64,000 nt of DNA, from contig CM033392.1 in assembly GCA_019426215.1 (NCBI GenBank), forward strand, positions 35,508,814-35,572,813, written 5' to 3'. The stretch comes from Buddleja alternifolia (lineage: Eukaryota; Streptophyta; Magnoliopsida; Lamiales; Scrophulariaceae). This document shows positions 44,343 to 56,720 of the stretch, piece by piece. Made by a program: the position numbers and the translations under genes. Below the pieces are notes generated by a model. The model made no database searches. It had not been told where the DNA came from and saw only the letters and a list, made by a program, of their open reading frames with translations. Positions within the stretch are counted from its first letter, which is position 1; each line of letters opens with the position of its first letter.

Positions 44343-45869
44343 TGTTAGGAAATTTCTTATTAGAGTTTTGATGATGACAATTAGGATTTATGTTAGACCT
44401 CAAAATATGTAAGTCTGATTTTATTAGAATTTATGTATAAGCTTTGAGCGTTAGATTTGTATAGACTTTATTTGTTTTTTATTCTAGATTGTTAGGCTAA
44501 ATAGTCTTTAGACTAAGCGCTTGATAATTTTTGAGTGAGTTTATCAAGGAGTTAAGTTTGAAGAACTTAAGCGTCTGGAGTTTGAATGAAAAATGAAGAA
44601 TCCAAGTGTCCAAGTATCAATTGAGGACAGAAATCATTAAGTAGTGATTGCGCGTCTATCAATGAACAAATGTCACCTGAATTTATTCCTAAGTCCAGAA
44701 GGAGTTTAATGCAAATATTCTCAGATCATTAATTGCCAACGGGCATTTATTTCAAATGCATTAAATGCTGATAAGAGTATTAAATGTGATAAGCACTCCA
44801 AGACGTACGGAGAAGCCACCCTATTAGACTATCAACTTTTCAGATACTGTAGCACCAACTTTTGTGCAGCAGATTTTCAGGGAAAAAGGACTAAAGTGGT
44901 TCACTCGCAGAAGTGAGAGACACGTGCCTGTGCATGTGTCGAACAGACACTTTTTCCAAGAATGTCTATAAATAGACTTCAGCAACAAGCCAAATAAAAA
45001 GATTGATCACGATACAAGCTTACAAGCCGAAACTCTGTTGAGTTGAAGTCTTAAACCTCAAACTTTCAAAAAAGCCAGAACATTCAAGCAAATATTCCTT
45101 TTGATTTTCTTCAATTCTTGAGGCAGTCAATCAATATCTAAAACATTCTTTTTGGAGAAACCTACACTACTACTGAGATATTCCAAGTTGTTTGAACTTT
45201 ATCAAAATCAAACAAACATCAAGAAAAACCCCATCCATGCCTCCCGATCTGTGTGAAGTCGAAGTTGAATACTTGCAATATTTTCTGGGTGAAAGAAGCA
45301 AGGAGATAGAAGTGTCTTGGAGCAGAAATCTGTGTATCCAAGGAGCTCAAGTCATTGACATCCATCTCTCCCTAATTTGTAAAAGATTCTGTGTGATTCT
45401 TTGTGAATCATTTTAGTGGATTGCCTTCGAGTGTTTGAGGAGAAGAAGAACGTAGTTGGGATTACACCACCCAAGGAACCTTATAAATATTGTGTTCTTT
45501 ACTTTACAGTCAATTTCATTACTGTCACATCCTTGCATAAATTTTTTTAAGTAAACACAATTAAAAGCTAAGCAACTAAGGTACACTTTGTGAAGCTAAA
45601 GCTTTCAGAGAGAAGACTCTAAAATCATTCCGCTGTGCTAACACTGATTAAAGAACAGAACGCTTAAACCTAATTGGTTATATTATTCAAATCTTGAAGT
45701 CTAAGTTAATTTTATAAAACAATCTTCGAGTAGACGCTCATCTAAGTGCCTACATTTTCATCGTCCAAATCAATTTTAATACGAATAATTTTTAAAGTCG
45801 AAAAAGACTTCAAAGTCTATTCAACCCCCCCTCCCTCTAGACCCTTTCGTATGCCACTTGGGAGCAACA
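44343..45869 (+). repeat. Element A 3' LTR
   Basis: 1527 bp, TGTTAGGAAATTTC to GGGAGCAACA, collinear with the 5' LTR after removing its insertions. The next base returns to Tat antisense-ORF sequence without the 5-bp repeat (ggcca) expected from the left side. Confidence 0.9.
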
Positions 45870-47271
45870 AGATACGTGAGGCCTCCTCATTAAAGTCCTT
45901 AAGAATATCTTTATACTTTGCATCCCACTGTGCGGCTGCTGCCTCAACCTTGGGGGACTTTGAAAGAAGTTTCTTGTTCTTCTCTGAAAAACCTTTCAGT
46001 TTTCCCTAAAAATGCTCATATCGCTGACGAAGGTGATGAGATAATTGGATCAACTGAAAAAGCAAAGGCAAGAAAGCTTTGTAAAGGGGACCACTAGTGG
46101 AAAATTATAAAATAGTGATACAATAATAAAATTAAGCTCACTCGGCCTTCGCCAGCGGATATCTCCTCATCAATCTGATCTACTAGCAGCATATGCAAGC
46201 GCTGGGAGTCATGATCATTTACAGTCGGTCTCGACATTGACCACGGGGTGACCACGTCACCTGTATCCCAGAAAGAATGAACGGAAGGGTTACGTTTCAC
46301 CCCAAAAGTGAACAACCCCTTGCTATGACCAGGGAAACATCCCGACCGCGCTTCAGGAGAAGAGGAGCTCTAATATAAGTGAGCTCTGAGGAGTGGCCTT
46401 GTGCCCCCGTTGGGCCTCCTTTCGCAGCCGGTGCCTTCCCCTTAAGATCTTGTGAGGAAGCCCCAACAGTGGAATCATGATGACCCTTAGCGATCAATCC
46501 CGCCATCATAGAATCAAAATACAAGGGAGCAGGCGCCATGACTGATGGTAACAAATCTGGCACCCCTTTGTCTGTGCCTTTGCCCTTCGTAAGAGGACGA
46601 GCAGGCTTGGAATATCTCACTGGTTGCCTCCCTCGGAGGCGGTGGCAGTAGTTAGCACCCTTGACCACCTCCACGTGCCTGAAACAAAGTGTTCCAACAA
46701 ATAAATTTATGAAACCAGAATATACGTGCCACTCAAAAGAAAGAAATAATCATCCAATACGATATCGATGTAGAGTTAAGTGAAGTACTTTCGCGGTATA
46801 TCTGCCGATTATCATAGCGAGTCTCTAACATCCCCACTTCCATGAAATTCATTTATAACTGGTGGTGAGTATCAATAATCCTTTGAGGGGCGAGTCTCTC
46901 ACACCACTGCCCAGGAGTAAGAACGGGCAACCTATGAATGGGGAAGTAGAAGAACTTGTTATTCCAATTGCCGTTAGAGCTAATTTTCCCCTCCAAAAAT
47001 TGATATGGGGATGTCGGGTAGAAGTGCACGTATGGCATTCCCGAGCTCATCTGGATGTCAAAAAGAGTCTGAAAGGCGACAAGGATCACATCTAGCCTAA
47101 GAGCCTCAAAGCGCCGAATAAAACGCTCAAATTGGGCAAAGCTATTGGGCAATAATTGGCTGATGCACATTTGGTAGTGGGTCAAGATCATCCGTAACAA
47201 GGGGTCGCACGAAAAAGCAAAACCCATGTAGAAATAAACTAAGTAGAGGGCCAAGTAACCCCTCAGGGAAC
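45870..47271 (-). pseudogene. Tat antisense ORF, middle piece (Transposase_28-like)
   Basis: Read from 47271 downward, the frame at 47254-46853 has the pattern ALYLVYFYMGFAFSCDPLLR, then a QLLPNSFAQFERFIRRFE block. I recognise this as the plant domain called Transposase_28 (putative gypsy-type transposon). After an apparent intron or damaged segment (acceptor-like TTTGTTTCAG ending near 46684) the frame 46674-46297 is Lys/Arg/Ala-rich. It is followed by a shifted frame to about 46100 and a Lys/Ala-rich helical stretch reaching the A insertion at 45870. The upstream part is at 60371-60958 and the downstream part at 5979-6339. The function is unknown; no catalytic residues are evident. Confidence 0.62.
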
Positions 47272-49398
47272 TATTAGAGTTAGTGCCCGGCGCACCAATT
47301 ATTGGGCGCCATTCTTTGTAATGGTAACTCTAGAGTTGAACAATCGTTTCCTTATAAATAAAGTCAATCTCTTTTATATGTGTGGCATGTCTTTATTCTT
47401 AAAGTAGTTTTTCCTTTGGCTTAGAATAAAGTCCCGAAGGATTACACATAGCTATGGGACACCATTGCACATTGGGTGTGGTAATGATGGAATATGTCTC
47501 GAAGGCTGTGATCTTTAAACATTGTTCCAAGTCGTAAAAGGGTTCATCGAGATAAAGGGCTATCGATGCAACCCAAAAGACTTGCTCATATGATGCATAC
47601 TCTGGGAGAAGTGTATCTCATTCCATAGATACTGGCACAGTGAAAGCCAATGCAAATATGAGGGTTGCCATTGTGGTAATAGGCGAATTGAACAACCCCA
47701 TGGAAGTTCCTAAAATAGATTCTCAGTCGAATGTGGAACTTCCAGTGGTCTTGTAGTATAAGAGTAATCCTTATGGACCTAAAATTCCATTAGATGTCTT
47801 ATGCATAACCACACATGTTCTTGATCACTTTAGATGATCGAATATGGGCAAACTTAGACATGCACGTCTTACGTAGTAAGGCACGTGAGAATCGAGAGGA
47901 ATCTATCTCTGACATTTAGCCAGTCGGTTAATCTCCTATGGTTACATAGTGAATCGACTTAAGGAATCTTCAGTCGAAGTATGATATCTAAAGAGGCGTA
48001 GGGTTTCCTCGTTTAGATAATCGAAGTCAATTTCACATAACATGGGAAACATAGTATTGAATTAATAGAGCTTCGACCTTAGCCACTGCTCTAGATTCAA
48101 TCGGGAGATTAGATAGAGAGATCTTACTTATGCGAGGATCAAGATCACAAAGGCGTATCTTTACTTTCGTTTTATCTAGGTCTTCGGGACCCTATGCTAG
48201 GTGGGCAACCGCGATTTGTAAGTGCCGAGAATTAGCTTGGTGACTAATTCGAGACTTGATTAAATCAAAGGATTGATTTAATCTAGTACTTTCAATTTTA
48301 GGAAAGTACACTAGCACTGTGGGAAGGTGTACTTACTACTAGATAGAAACGAACTTAAGGGGTCACACACTAACTCGAGAGAGTCACTGCTTGAATAGAT
48401 GTGATTAATCAATTTCGAGGAAATTGAGGGAATTAGGAAAGTGTAGTACTTTCCTAATATGGAGTATAAATTAATTGAAGGATTCAATTAATTTTACTGT
48501 TTCAATTAATCTTGTAGAATTAATTAAATTAATGGACCTAGTAGAGTCCAAGTATTTTATTTAATTGGGTGGAGCCCAAGTTAAATAAATAAATATTGGA
48601 ATTAGTTGGTTGGATTTAATTTGACTTGTATTTAATTGCTGGGTTGAGCCTATAATTAAATTGAGAAGTCAAATTAAATCCTAAATCCAATTTACTTGTG
48701 TTGACCGATTTTATGAGTTAAAAAGGGAAGGGGGCATCTTTTTCATGTGGTGGAGGAGGAAAAGAGTTTTCTCCTCCTCCAAGTCTTCATAGGATGAGGA
48801 TTACTAGAGAGTTTGGGAGAAAGGAAGTTTCCTTTTCCTAATTGGACTCTGGGTAATTTTCACCTATAAATAAGAGATGAAGTAGACTAAAAAGATAATA
48901 ACGATTGCTGGAAAAATCCACCCCCTTCTCTTAGACCTAAAAATCGGCCACCTCTATCTTCTTTCCAGCAAGACGTCGTTCTATTCATGTGTTGAATTAA
49001 ACGACTTAGAAAATATTCCTACCCTTCACATAATCAAGCCTAAGTTAAGCTTAGAATCGTTTTGTTATCTAGCACGCAAGGCAAGACGATTGGTGACTTG
49101 AACGAGGTGTGGATACATTTTAGAGGTGCGACGCTTGGAGCACTCTAAACCGGGAGATAAAAAAAACGACGGGAAATTTCTCACCCAAAGGAAATTGTGT
49201 GGATTTACACCACAGGGTTGCTGAGATCTAAAGTACGAGGTGAAGCGAAATTTTCGAAAGGTATAATTTCGCTTACCTCCTTATCAAATTCGATCGAACC
49301 AATTCCATATTCCTGTTTTCGGGTGGTTGTACGTTTACTTGTGTAAAATTTTAATTTTCGCTGCCACGAGCCACCCAAGGGAATGAGTCAACCCAACA
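47272..49398 (+). repeat. Element D 5' LTR
   Basis: 2127 bp, TATTAGAGTTAGTGCC (first TG altered) to GTCAACCCAACA. It is about 770 bp longer than the 3' LTR because the latter has an internal deletion. Its middle, absent from the 3' LTR, is AT-rich and includes repeated aattaa words near 48470-48680. Confidence 0.9.
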
Positions 49399-49399
49399 G

Positions 49400-49412
49400 T
49401 GGTATCAGAGCC
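49400..49412 (+). other. Element D primer-binding site (tRNA-iMet)
   Basis: TGGTATCAGAGCC begins one base after the LTR end, complementary to the 3' end of initiator tRNA-Met. Confidence 0.92.
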
Positions 49413-51149
49413 ATGGTTTGGCTCGATCGAATTTTTGTGTGATTATACATGTTTGTTTTTACGTTTTAATTGTAAAATCAAAAGCATGATAATCAATATG
49501 TTCATCAAAAGACTAGGATTGATTTTGATTAGGGATGTTGTTTGATTTTTATGATTTTAATGTTTAAAAGTCATTGGTTTTAAAAAATCATGAAATCTGA
49601 AATTTGGGTATATGATTGTTTTCGAAGGTTTTGATTTAGTTTTATGAAATCACCTTTGGTGGGGTGTTGCGAGATGGTTCAACCGAAGGTTTAATCATCA
49701 AGTAATAAAACTCAGACCTTAGGAGAATTCAGATTCATTAATCGAAATTCGAAAAAATCACGAACGTGCGAAAAACTGATTTGAGAATCGTAAACAGCAA
49801 CAGCTGATGCACGGGGCGCCCAGGCGTGGGGTAACCCACGCCTAGGCGTGCGTATGACCACACCCAGGCTTGGGTCAGACCACACCTAGGCATGGTCAAC
49901 AGAAAGTTAAATAAATATATATATATATATATTTTCCTTTCTTCGTACTTTCTGGAGGTGGGTGACCCAAAGATCTTACCTATGATGTTTTAGACTTATA
50001 AACTCTGAGAAAGGTTTTAGAAATCAATATCGAACTTATCCCAATGATATTTGCAATCTAGTTTGAATGATGAATGGGTAAAATTTACGTTATCGCATAT
50101 ATGTTTGTTGCTTGGCATGTTTATGTGAAAAGGGGATGAGCCATGAGCCTAGTTGTAGTATTGGTTTTCGATGTATGTAATTATTCTAGTGTTGTAAATA
50201 ATAGCCGGTTTGGCTCTTTACTTTTCCGTATAGTAGATTAGTAGGTTTTGGTATTCTATGTAATCGAAGACTGAGCAAGGAGACAGAGCCAAGACTTGAA
50301 GACTTGTATGATGAGGCGATACCATTGTAATAGTCTAGGCTAGTTTTTACTTTTTAGAATGTCCAAACCCACTTTGGCTCGAGTGGGTTACTATGTTAGG
50401 GCTCGAGGTGGTTCATCCTTAATTTTACCGCTTTGTGGATGTTTTATTTATCTGTCTATGATGATTATGTGATGTAATGCATGCATAGGATAGATAACTA
50501 AAACAAGATAATTGAATCTGATGAGACCCCCCAATAAGCATGTTATAATTTCCTCCTGAGAAAATATTAGGCTTAAGTGATAGTAAGAATGGAATTCTAT
50601 TATCATGCCTTCCATCATAAGTATTCACCATGTGAAACGCCGCTAAAGGTTCAATCCTTTTGCTCAGAAAATGGGGTGGATTGGATCCAAGGTAGGCTGT
50701 GAGTGTTTACTAAGCACTACGGTGCCCTGTGGAAATCGGTTGGTTTCATTGCTTTGCTCAGAAAATGGGGGCAATGAAATTGATGGTTATACATGGGATA
50801 TTTGATGGGTCGAGCCTAACATCGTCCCTCATGTGTTAGCTTAGAAAAATGGGGCACATGTGGGGGATGAGGAAAACCATCTTGAGAACTATCTTAAAAG
50901 ATAGAAGGTCCGGTAAGGCTACTATTCAAAATCATCGTATGTTAGCTTAGAAAATGGGGCATATGATGAAGTGAGAATAGATCTCAAGCCCACTAAAGAA
51001 ACTAATGTTTCTTCGAATCATGTCAAGAGGGTGGTGTGATTTGAGAAAAATAGTGGGAGACTTATACAATTAAAGACCAAATTGTATAAGGACTTTATTT
51101 GAAAATTCGTTATTGATTGTCTGTTGTGCATTTTTGTAGATAAACGAAA
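49413..51149 (+). other. Element D leader
   Basis: Untranslated leader of about 1.7 kb with no ORF of interest. A GC-rich cluster at about 49812-49897 contains four near-palindromic words around CCTAGGC/CCCAGGC. The first two can pair as a hairpin of about 14 bp with a 3-base loop (49817-49848). A (TA)n run follows at about 49914-49932. Several copies of ttagcttagaaaatgggg-like words lie at 50660-50960. Confidence 0.6.
50668..50965 (+). repeat. Dispersed short repeats in the D leader
   Basis: The word gctcagaaaatgggg or gcttagaaaatgggg appears four times (about 50670, 50757, 50842 with one extra base, and 50946), each at a similar place in a block of roughly 90 bases. This looks like a degenerate tandem repeat. 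Confidence 0.65.
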
Positions 51150-52504
51150 ATGGCCAATAATCCTTTCAAAACCCTAATTGAAACAAACAAACTGACTGGA
51201 CCAAACTTTGAAGATTGGCTTTGTAACCTTAAGATTATCCTTTCGTCTGAAAGAAGACAATATGTGCTTGATATACCGGTGCAAGATGAGCTGGAAAAGG
51301 ATTTATCTGATGATGAAAAGTTCCAATACCAGCAATGGTAGGAAGATGACACGCAAGTGCGATGTCTCATGTTGGCCTCTATGAGCAACGAGTTGCGGAG
51401 ACAACATGAGACGATCGAGAATGCTGCGTCGATCCTCCTTCATTTGCAAGAGCTGTATGACACTAGAACTAGGCGAGAAAGATATGATATCTCCAAGGAT
51501 CTCTTCAAAGCTCGAATGACTGAAAACTCTGATATAAGTGCGCACGTACTTAAAATGATCATGTTAATTGAAAAATTGGTTGGTCTAGGCGTGGCACTTG
51601 ACAATGAGCTTTCTGTGGATTTGGTCCTACAATCATTGCCTAACTCTTATGATCAATTTGTGGTAAATTTTGACATGAACCAACTTGACACAAAGCTTCC
51701 TGAGCTGTTGAACATGTTGAAGACTGCTGAAAGCACCATCAAGAAGGATAAACAGGTGCTTCTTATGAATTCCTCTTCAAAAGCCAAGAAGGGCAACAAG
51801 AAGAAGAATAAGACTAAGAAGCTGAAAGGTAATGGTGGTGTGAACAAAGGTAAGAAGTCCAAGTCTAAAAATTCTAATGAGTGCTTCAAATGTGGGAAAG
51901 TTGGGCACTGGCAAAGGAACTGCAAAGAGCCTCCGGATCGAGGTATGTTCTTTGTTGAAGTTAACTTCACTGTTAACAATTCTTCTTGGGTTCTTGACAC
52001 TGGATGCGGTGTTCATATCTGCAATGATTTGCAGGTGATGAAAAGAACCAAGGAGCTAAGTAGAGGAGACATGACTCTGCGGATGGGGAATGGAGCATTG
52101 GTTGCTGCCAAAGCCGTGGGGACGATCTACTTAGAGTTAGGAGATAGGAAATTAGTTTTACATTCCATTTATTTTGTTCCTGAAATAATAAGAAATATTA
52201 TCTCGATTCCGATTTTGGATAGACAAGGATATTGTTTTGAGATTCGTAATAAAAGTTTGCTTTTGTTTTATGAATTGTCTCTTATTATGGAATCGAAAAT
52301 GAAGGATGGAATGTATACTATATCCCCAATAATTTCCAATCTCAATATTCAACAAAGTAATAAACGTAAACAAGATAATCAAGTAAACGCACAAATGTGG
52401 CACGAAAGACTTGGACATATTTCCAAAGAAAGAATTCGAACATTGGCAAAACATTTAGGTATAAATGACTTAGATGAATTGTCAAGTTGCGAATCATGTC
52501 TTCT
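51150..52504 (+). pseudogene. Element D Gag, protease and start of integrase
   Basis: ATG at 51150 follows the leader. The frame is open except for a TAG near 51340, directly after a Trp codon. The UBN2-type Gag core (about 51350-51740) precedes a Lys-rich segment and a good zinc knuckle, CFKCGKVGHWQRNC (51882-51923). The protease motif WVLDTGCGVHICND is at about 51987-52028. A pre-integrase domain with MWHERLGHISKERI (about 52395) and SSCESCL (about 52482) follows. At about 52500 the sequence passes into antisense element E, and the protein resumes much later in integrase at 56721. Confidence 0.87.
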
Positions 52505-53193
52505 TATTCTAGCCTGCTTCTTGATTTTTCTCTTCTTATTCTTCGCCCGTTTGGCCCCAGAAGTGATAACCAAAGCAGTCTCTTTTTCCTTGGGCTTCAA
52601 TTGAGATTGTGCAGTGTTTAATTTGTTCATTAGCCCAGCTAAGTTGCATTCAATCTCATTGCAACTGAAGTTCATGACGAATTGGGAAAAAGAGTCAGGA
52701 AGGGACTGCAAGATAAGATCGGTCTGAAGTTGCGGGTTCATTGTAAAATCTAGAGCTTCCAATCTCTCGATCCTCGATATCATTTTGAGGACATGATCCC
52801 CAACCTTCTCCCCTTCTCTCATTTTGTCTCTGAAGAGCTCTTTAGATATTTCATATCTAGCAGTCCTACTGTGCTCACCATAGAGCTCGACCAAGTGCGC
52901 CAAGATAGCACTCGCTGTGGTCATCTTGTTGTGGGACCTCTGTAGCTCATTCGTCATAGAGCCAAGAATGTACCCACGCACTCGGACGTCGTCCTTTACC
53001 CATTTTTCATGAGCTTGGACTTCTTCTTCATTGGCACGTGTTCTGGCAGGTGGAGCAGGGATATCAGTGTCCAACACGTATCCTAGAGACTCCATATTGA
53101 GAACTATTCTCAAATTCCTTAGCTAATCCACGTAGTTGGGTCCGGTAAGGATATTCTTTTCGAGTAATACGGAAAGTGGGTTGATTGTCATTT
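52505..53193 (-). pseudogene. Element E Gag, truncated
   Basis: The ATG is at 53193-53191; a TAG replaces Trp near 53124. The rest is open and is a UBN2-type Gag paralogous to that of D (LTGPNYVDW at the start, then ELFRDKMREGEKVGDHVLKM near 52860-52800, and LQTDLILQSLPDSFSQFVMN near 52710-52650). It ends in a Lys/Arg-rich stretch at the deletion junction and lacks the zinc knuckle. Confidence 0.85.
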
Positions 53194-55102
53194 TTGAAAA
53201 ACGAGAGAGATAAAACAAATAACTGCAGAAAATAAACCAGACTGAATTAGAATATTGGACTAAACTAAGACCAAGTTTAAAATCCAGGACTTCGACTTAT
53301 AACTTGGCTCCCACTACATTTTTCGAAATTCCACACTCCCACTGTGAAATGACGGAAGCGATCGTTGATGAAAACTTCGTGGTGGGGATTGAGTTCTTTA
53401 ATTAATATAATGGATGACAACCCTTTAACGATATTTGGTCCATTACTTAATTAAAGTGATGTCAAACATCAATCTATCAAATAGACGGTTCAATCATATT
53501 TATCCCATAATCCACAAATACCGCAACCCTTTAACGATTTATTGGTAAAGTGGACTATCTAAGTTCATTCCCACTAACTCCTCGTAATCTAACATTTGAA
53601 TTTCACCTTGCAACCCTTTAACGATATTTGGGGTGAAATATGTCTCGATTAAGGCATCCAATGCACTTAATAAAATTTTAGAATTAAATCTTAATATATG
53701 ACCCCCACTTACTGGGAAGATGCCACATATGGATTTAATCCTTGATCTTATTAAGTTTAGTGGAGGGAAAAGATGCCTAGCACCCCTTACTAACTTAGTA
53801 TTATTTTTGTTTGGGAGAATTCATGTTCAAAACATTTATTTCGTCTCACTTTGCAAATTTACCAATTTATATAGCGCATATTGATAACACATATGTTTCA
53901 TACAACTAATGAACATGCATCGAAAGCAATAAAACAACACACAAGTCTATGGCTTTTATCTAGAGGGCCCAAGGCAATGGGCCATCATAAAATTGAAAAA
54001 GAAAAGCCTAGCTAATCTTCGTGGGCTCCAAGCTCCTCTTCTTTTGCATGATCTTCATCTTGAATGCCCTATTCTATTTCTATTTATTACAAGAGGTAAT
54101 TTAAAATCTATACATAAATCTAGAAATAAAATAAAATAGGCTCAAACCAGCCCTTACAACCCATCAAAAGAAATACATATTCAAAAGAAGCAATCTAAGC
54201 CCATAGACATATGTCACCATCACATAATACATGCTCGCGATAAATAAAGCACTTATGTTGGTGATTAATAAAAATTAATTAGTCCAACTTAATTAATTTC
54301 CACAATAAAATTTCAAATTTTATTGATTCATATGAAAATAATCCTATTTATGAGAATTCTTTATTTAAATAAATAACTTAATAAATAAAATTCTCCAAGA
54401 GTTTATTAATTAATTATTTCATTCAAATAAAGATCAATAAAAATTATATTGGGCTTAATTCTATCAAAATTAAATTACCAACCATTGGCATAATTCAAAA
54501 TTAATTAATTAGGCCCAATAACTAATTTATTGAATTATCCACAATTTTAATCAAAACAATTCGGGCCCCTTTTTAATTAAATCCGAGTCATCATACTTTT
54601 GACCCATCTGGATAACTAAAATAGCCCAAACACCTATTCAATTAAAATTTGGACCTTAGGAAAATATTACCCGACCCATTAGGGCCCGATTCACGAAAAC
54701 CCGGGCCCCGAAACAGGTCCGTGCGCTGGGCGCATGGCATGGTGTATGTCGTGCGCCCAGTGCACGGTTTAATCGTGCTTGGGCGTCCAGCCAGCCCCTC
54801 CGACCGGCGCCGTGAAATGGCACGGCGTTGGGGGCCCACCTAGTGTGCGCAGTGCGCACGCTGTGTGAGCAACGGGAGGCCGAAAAGGCCTCCTATTGGG
54901 CGCACGCTTTTTGCGTCGCGCTCGTCTTGGGGTTATACTTCTCCGATTCTCATAAAATTTATATTCCCAGATTTGCAACTCATTAAACTACAACTTTCAT
55001 GAAGAAACTGCAGCGAGACTCTGGGAATACATTCAAGGCATGCCTCAAAAACGCGAAAAAACAGTCAATCACATAAGCAATTAAACACAGAATTCAGAGA
55101 TT
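53194..55102 (-). other. Element E leader
   Basis: Untranslated leader of about 1.9 kb. It contains three copies of an aaccctttaacgat-type word (about 53419, 53525 and 53608). A GC-rich patch at about 54705-54935 has repeated gcgcccag/gggcgc words. The short frames there (54642-54978, both strands) reflect composition. The rest is AT-rich without features. Confidence 0.6.
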
Positions 55103-55115
55103 GGCTCTGATACCA
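55103..55115 (-). other. Element E primer-binding site (tRNA-iMet)
   Basis: The complement of GGCTCTGATACCA, i.e. TGGTATCAGAGCC, one base inside the LTR end at 55117. Confidence 0.9.
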
Positions 55116-55116
55116 C

Positions 55117-56720
55117 TGTCGGGAATTATATGAATAAAACGCAGCAGAAAGAAAATTTAATTCCTAAAGCCTGAATCATCTCTAATCCTCGTGTTTAATT
55201 GTGTATAGAAAAATTACCGTTCTCGCGTATGTTGATTTCTGAACGTGATCCTTTTCTTTAACGCTGAATTTGCCAACGTCTCTAATTCGTCACGCCGGAA
55301 TTAAAAATGAAAAACTCCTCCTTTCTTCTTTGTCAAAGACGGCTAGAGAGAGAGAGAGAGGTGGGAGACTTTTTCTTGGAGAGAAAGTTATGTAAGTTAC
55401 CTTGTGTTATTTTCACCTTGTGATATATTTATATCATTATGAAACAATAACACTAGCATACAAGAGCCCTATTTGGGCGTCCATTTGGCTGCCTCTTAGT
55501 GGGCTCGAGAACCCTTCGGGCTTTCGTCTTGCTTGCTAATTAATTAATCGGATAATTTATTTATCCAATAAATAAATTGATAATCCAATTAATTCAATTC
55601 CTAATTAATTTATAATTCAATTTCTCCAAGAAATTAATTAACTCATTAATTTAATTAATTAATTAAATCATCCAATATTAATTAATTAATTACGACATCC
55701 AATGCCGTGAATTTCTCTCAAGTCTTTTTCCCATGTTTTTCCTTTTACACTTCCTTTAAGCGCGACTCTTTAGGTTCACCTCAAAAGGCAATTGGGAGGA
55801 ATCCAAAGAGGTGTGAGTGACACCTAGCCAGTCTCGTGGCTCACACCATAACCCAATTGAGAACGAATGAATAGGATCATTCCAAACTTTTACGCTGTGA
55901 ATACCGTACGTGTATAAATCTTTTATTCTTATATCCTAGTCAAGTAAGAGTCATGGTTTAAAGTCAAACTCATATAACTTGACCATATGCCTAAGCTCAT
56001 AATAAGTCGAGGTATTTAAATGCTTTGTCCAAAGACTTTCATCCTCACTTATTCATGATCGCATAGGATATTTTACTCATTCACTTATGAGAGAATAAAT
56101 TTCATGTTGCAAATCAGTTAACAATGCTACTTGCCCATCAAGTCGCACTTCGAGATCGATTCCACACCAACAGGTGATTTGAATCTAACTACTCTAATGA
56201 CAGACTTGATGTCACAAGTACATCTTCAACTCGATTTCTCAGGTCAGAGGTTCACACGTACCTATCACTACTTATCAGTTTCATCATTGACTGTCAATGA
56301 GTGAATACCCATGTGATGAACTGATGTGAGCCGTGTTCGAACATATCAGTCCAACTGACACGTCTATGATATAAGTTCCCACTACCATTTCCATAGTGTA
56401 CGACTAGCACTTTCTCTGTCGAAACTTACATCATACAAGTCTTTATTCACTATTAATGTCCAATCAATATTTCTTAGACTTGCGAACCCTTTTAGATGTC
56501 AAGGGACAAACCATTCTAGTGCCTTTCCTCCTATCCCATAGGAGGTAGAAGGTTTGCCTTGTCATCAAGGAGTTTACGTTGTTTATTCACACCTTATAAA
56601 TGCCTATAAGAAAACAACAATCAACTGCCTTATATTAATAGAAAAACCATAGTTTAGTTACAATGTTTATGCCCTATAAATCTATCCTCTTTATGGCATT
56701 CAAGGGCATATACTCTAACA
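55117..56720 (-). repeat. Element E 5' LTR
   Basis: 1604 bp; on the minus strand TGTTAGAGTATATGCCC to TAATTCCCGACA. It is the same family as the solo LTR at 11239-12846 and the fragment at 4742-5978. An (AG)n run at about 55345-55360 corresponds to the (CT)n run in the solo LTR. Confidence 0.9.

Larger units (their letters stand above)
6340..45869 (+). mobile_element. Ty1/copia Sirevirus-like element A (full-length, heavily interrupted)
   Basis: The element runs 5' LTR (6340-10201), tRNA-Met primer site, long Gag, protease, integrase, RT, RNase H, an envelope-like remnant, polypurine tract and 3' LTR (44343-45869). The long Gag and the ORF after pol suggest the Sirevirus (Maximus) lineage. 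Later insertions are two solo LTRs, a Mutator-type MITE and the whole of element B. Without them A is about 10.4 kb. It lies in the antisense ORF of the Tat element: the protein can be read up to 45870 on one side and on from 6339 on the other. The usual 5-bp target duplication is absent. Confidence 0.85.
52505..56720 (-). mobile_element. Truncated Ty1/copia element E, antisense in D
   Basis: On the minus strand this reads LTR (56720 to 55117), tRNA-Met primer site, leader, then Gag to about 52505, where it stops inside the Lys-rich region after the capsid domain. Protease, integrase, RT, RNase H and the second LTR are absent. Its right end touches D integrase at 56721, but the D sequence on the two sides does not meet: about 200 codons of D integrase are missing. 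One deletion therefore removed most of E together with part of D. Confidence 0.82.

Noticed and set aside
46297..47254. A true DNA transposase gene
   Set aside because: The Transposase_28 name is historical; no catalytic DDE or similar residues are visible and the context is a Tat retroelement.
54642..54978. Frames on both strands in a GC-rich patch
   Set aside because: Composition effect within the untranslated leader of element E.
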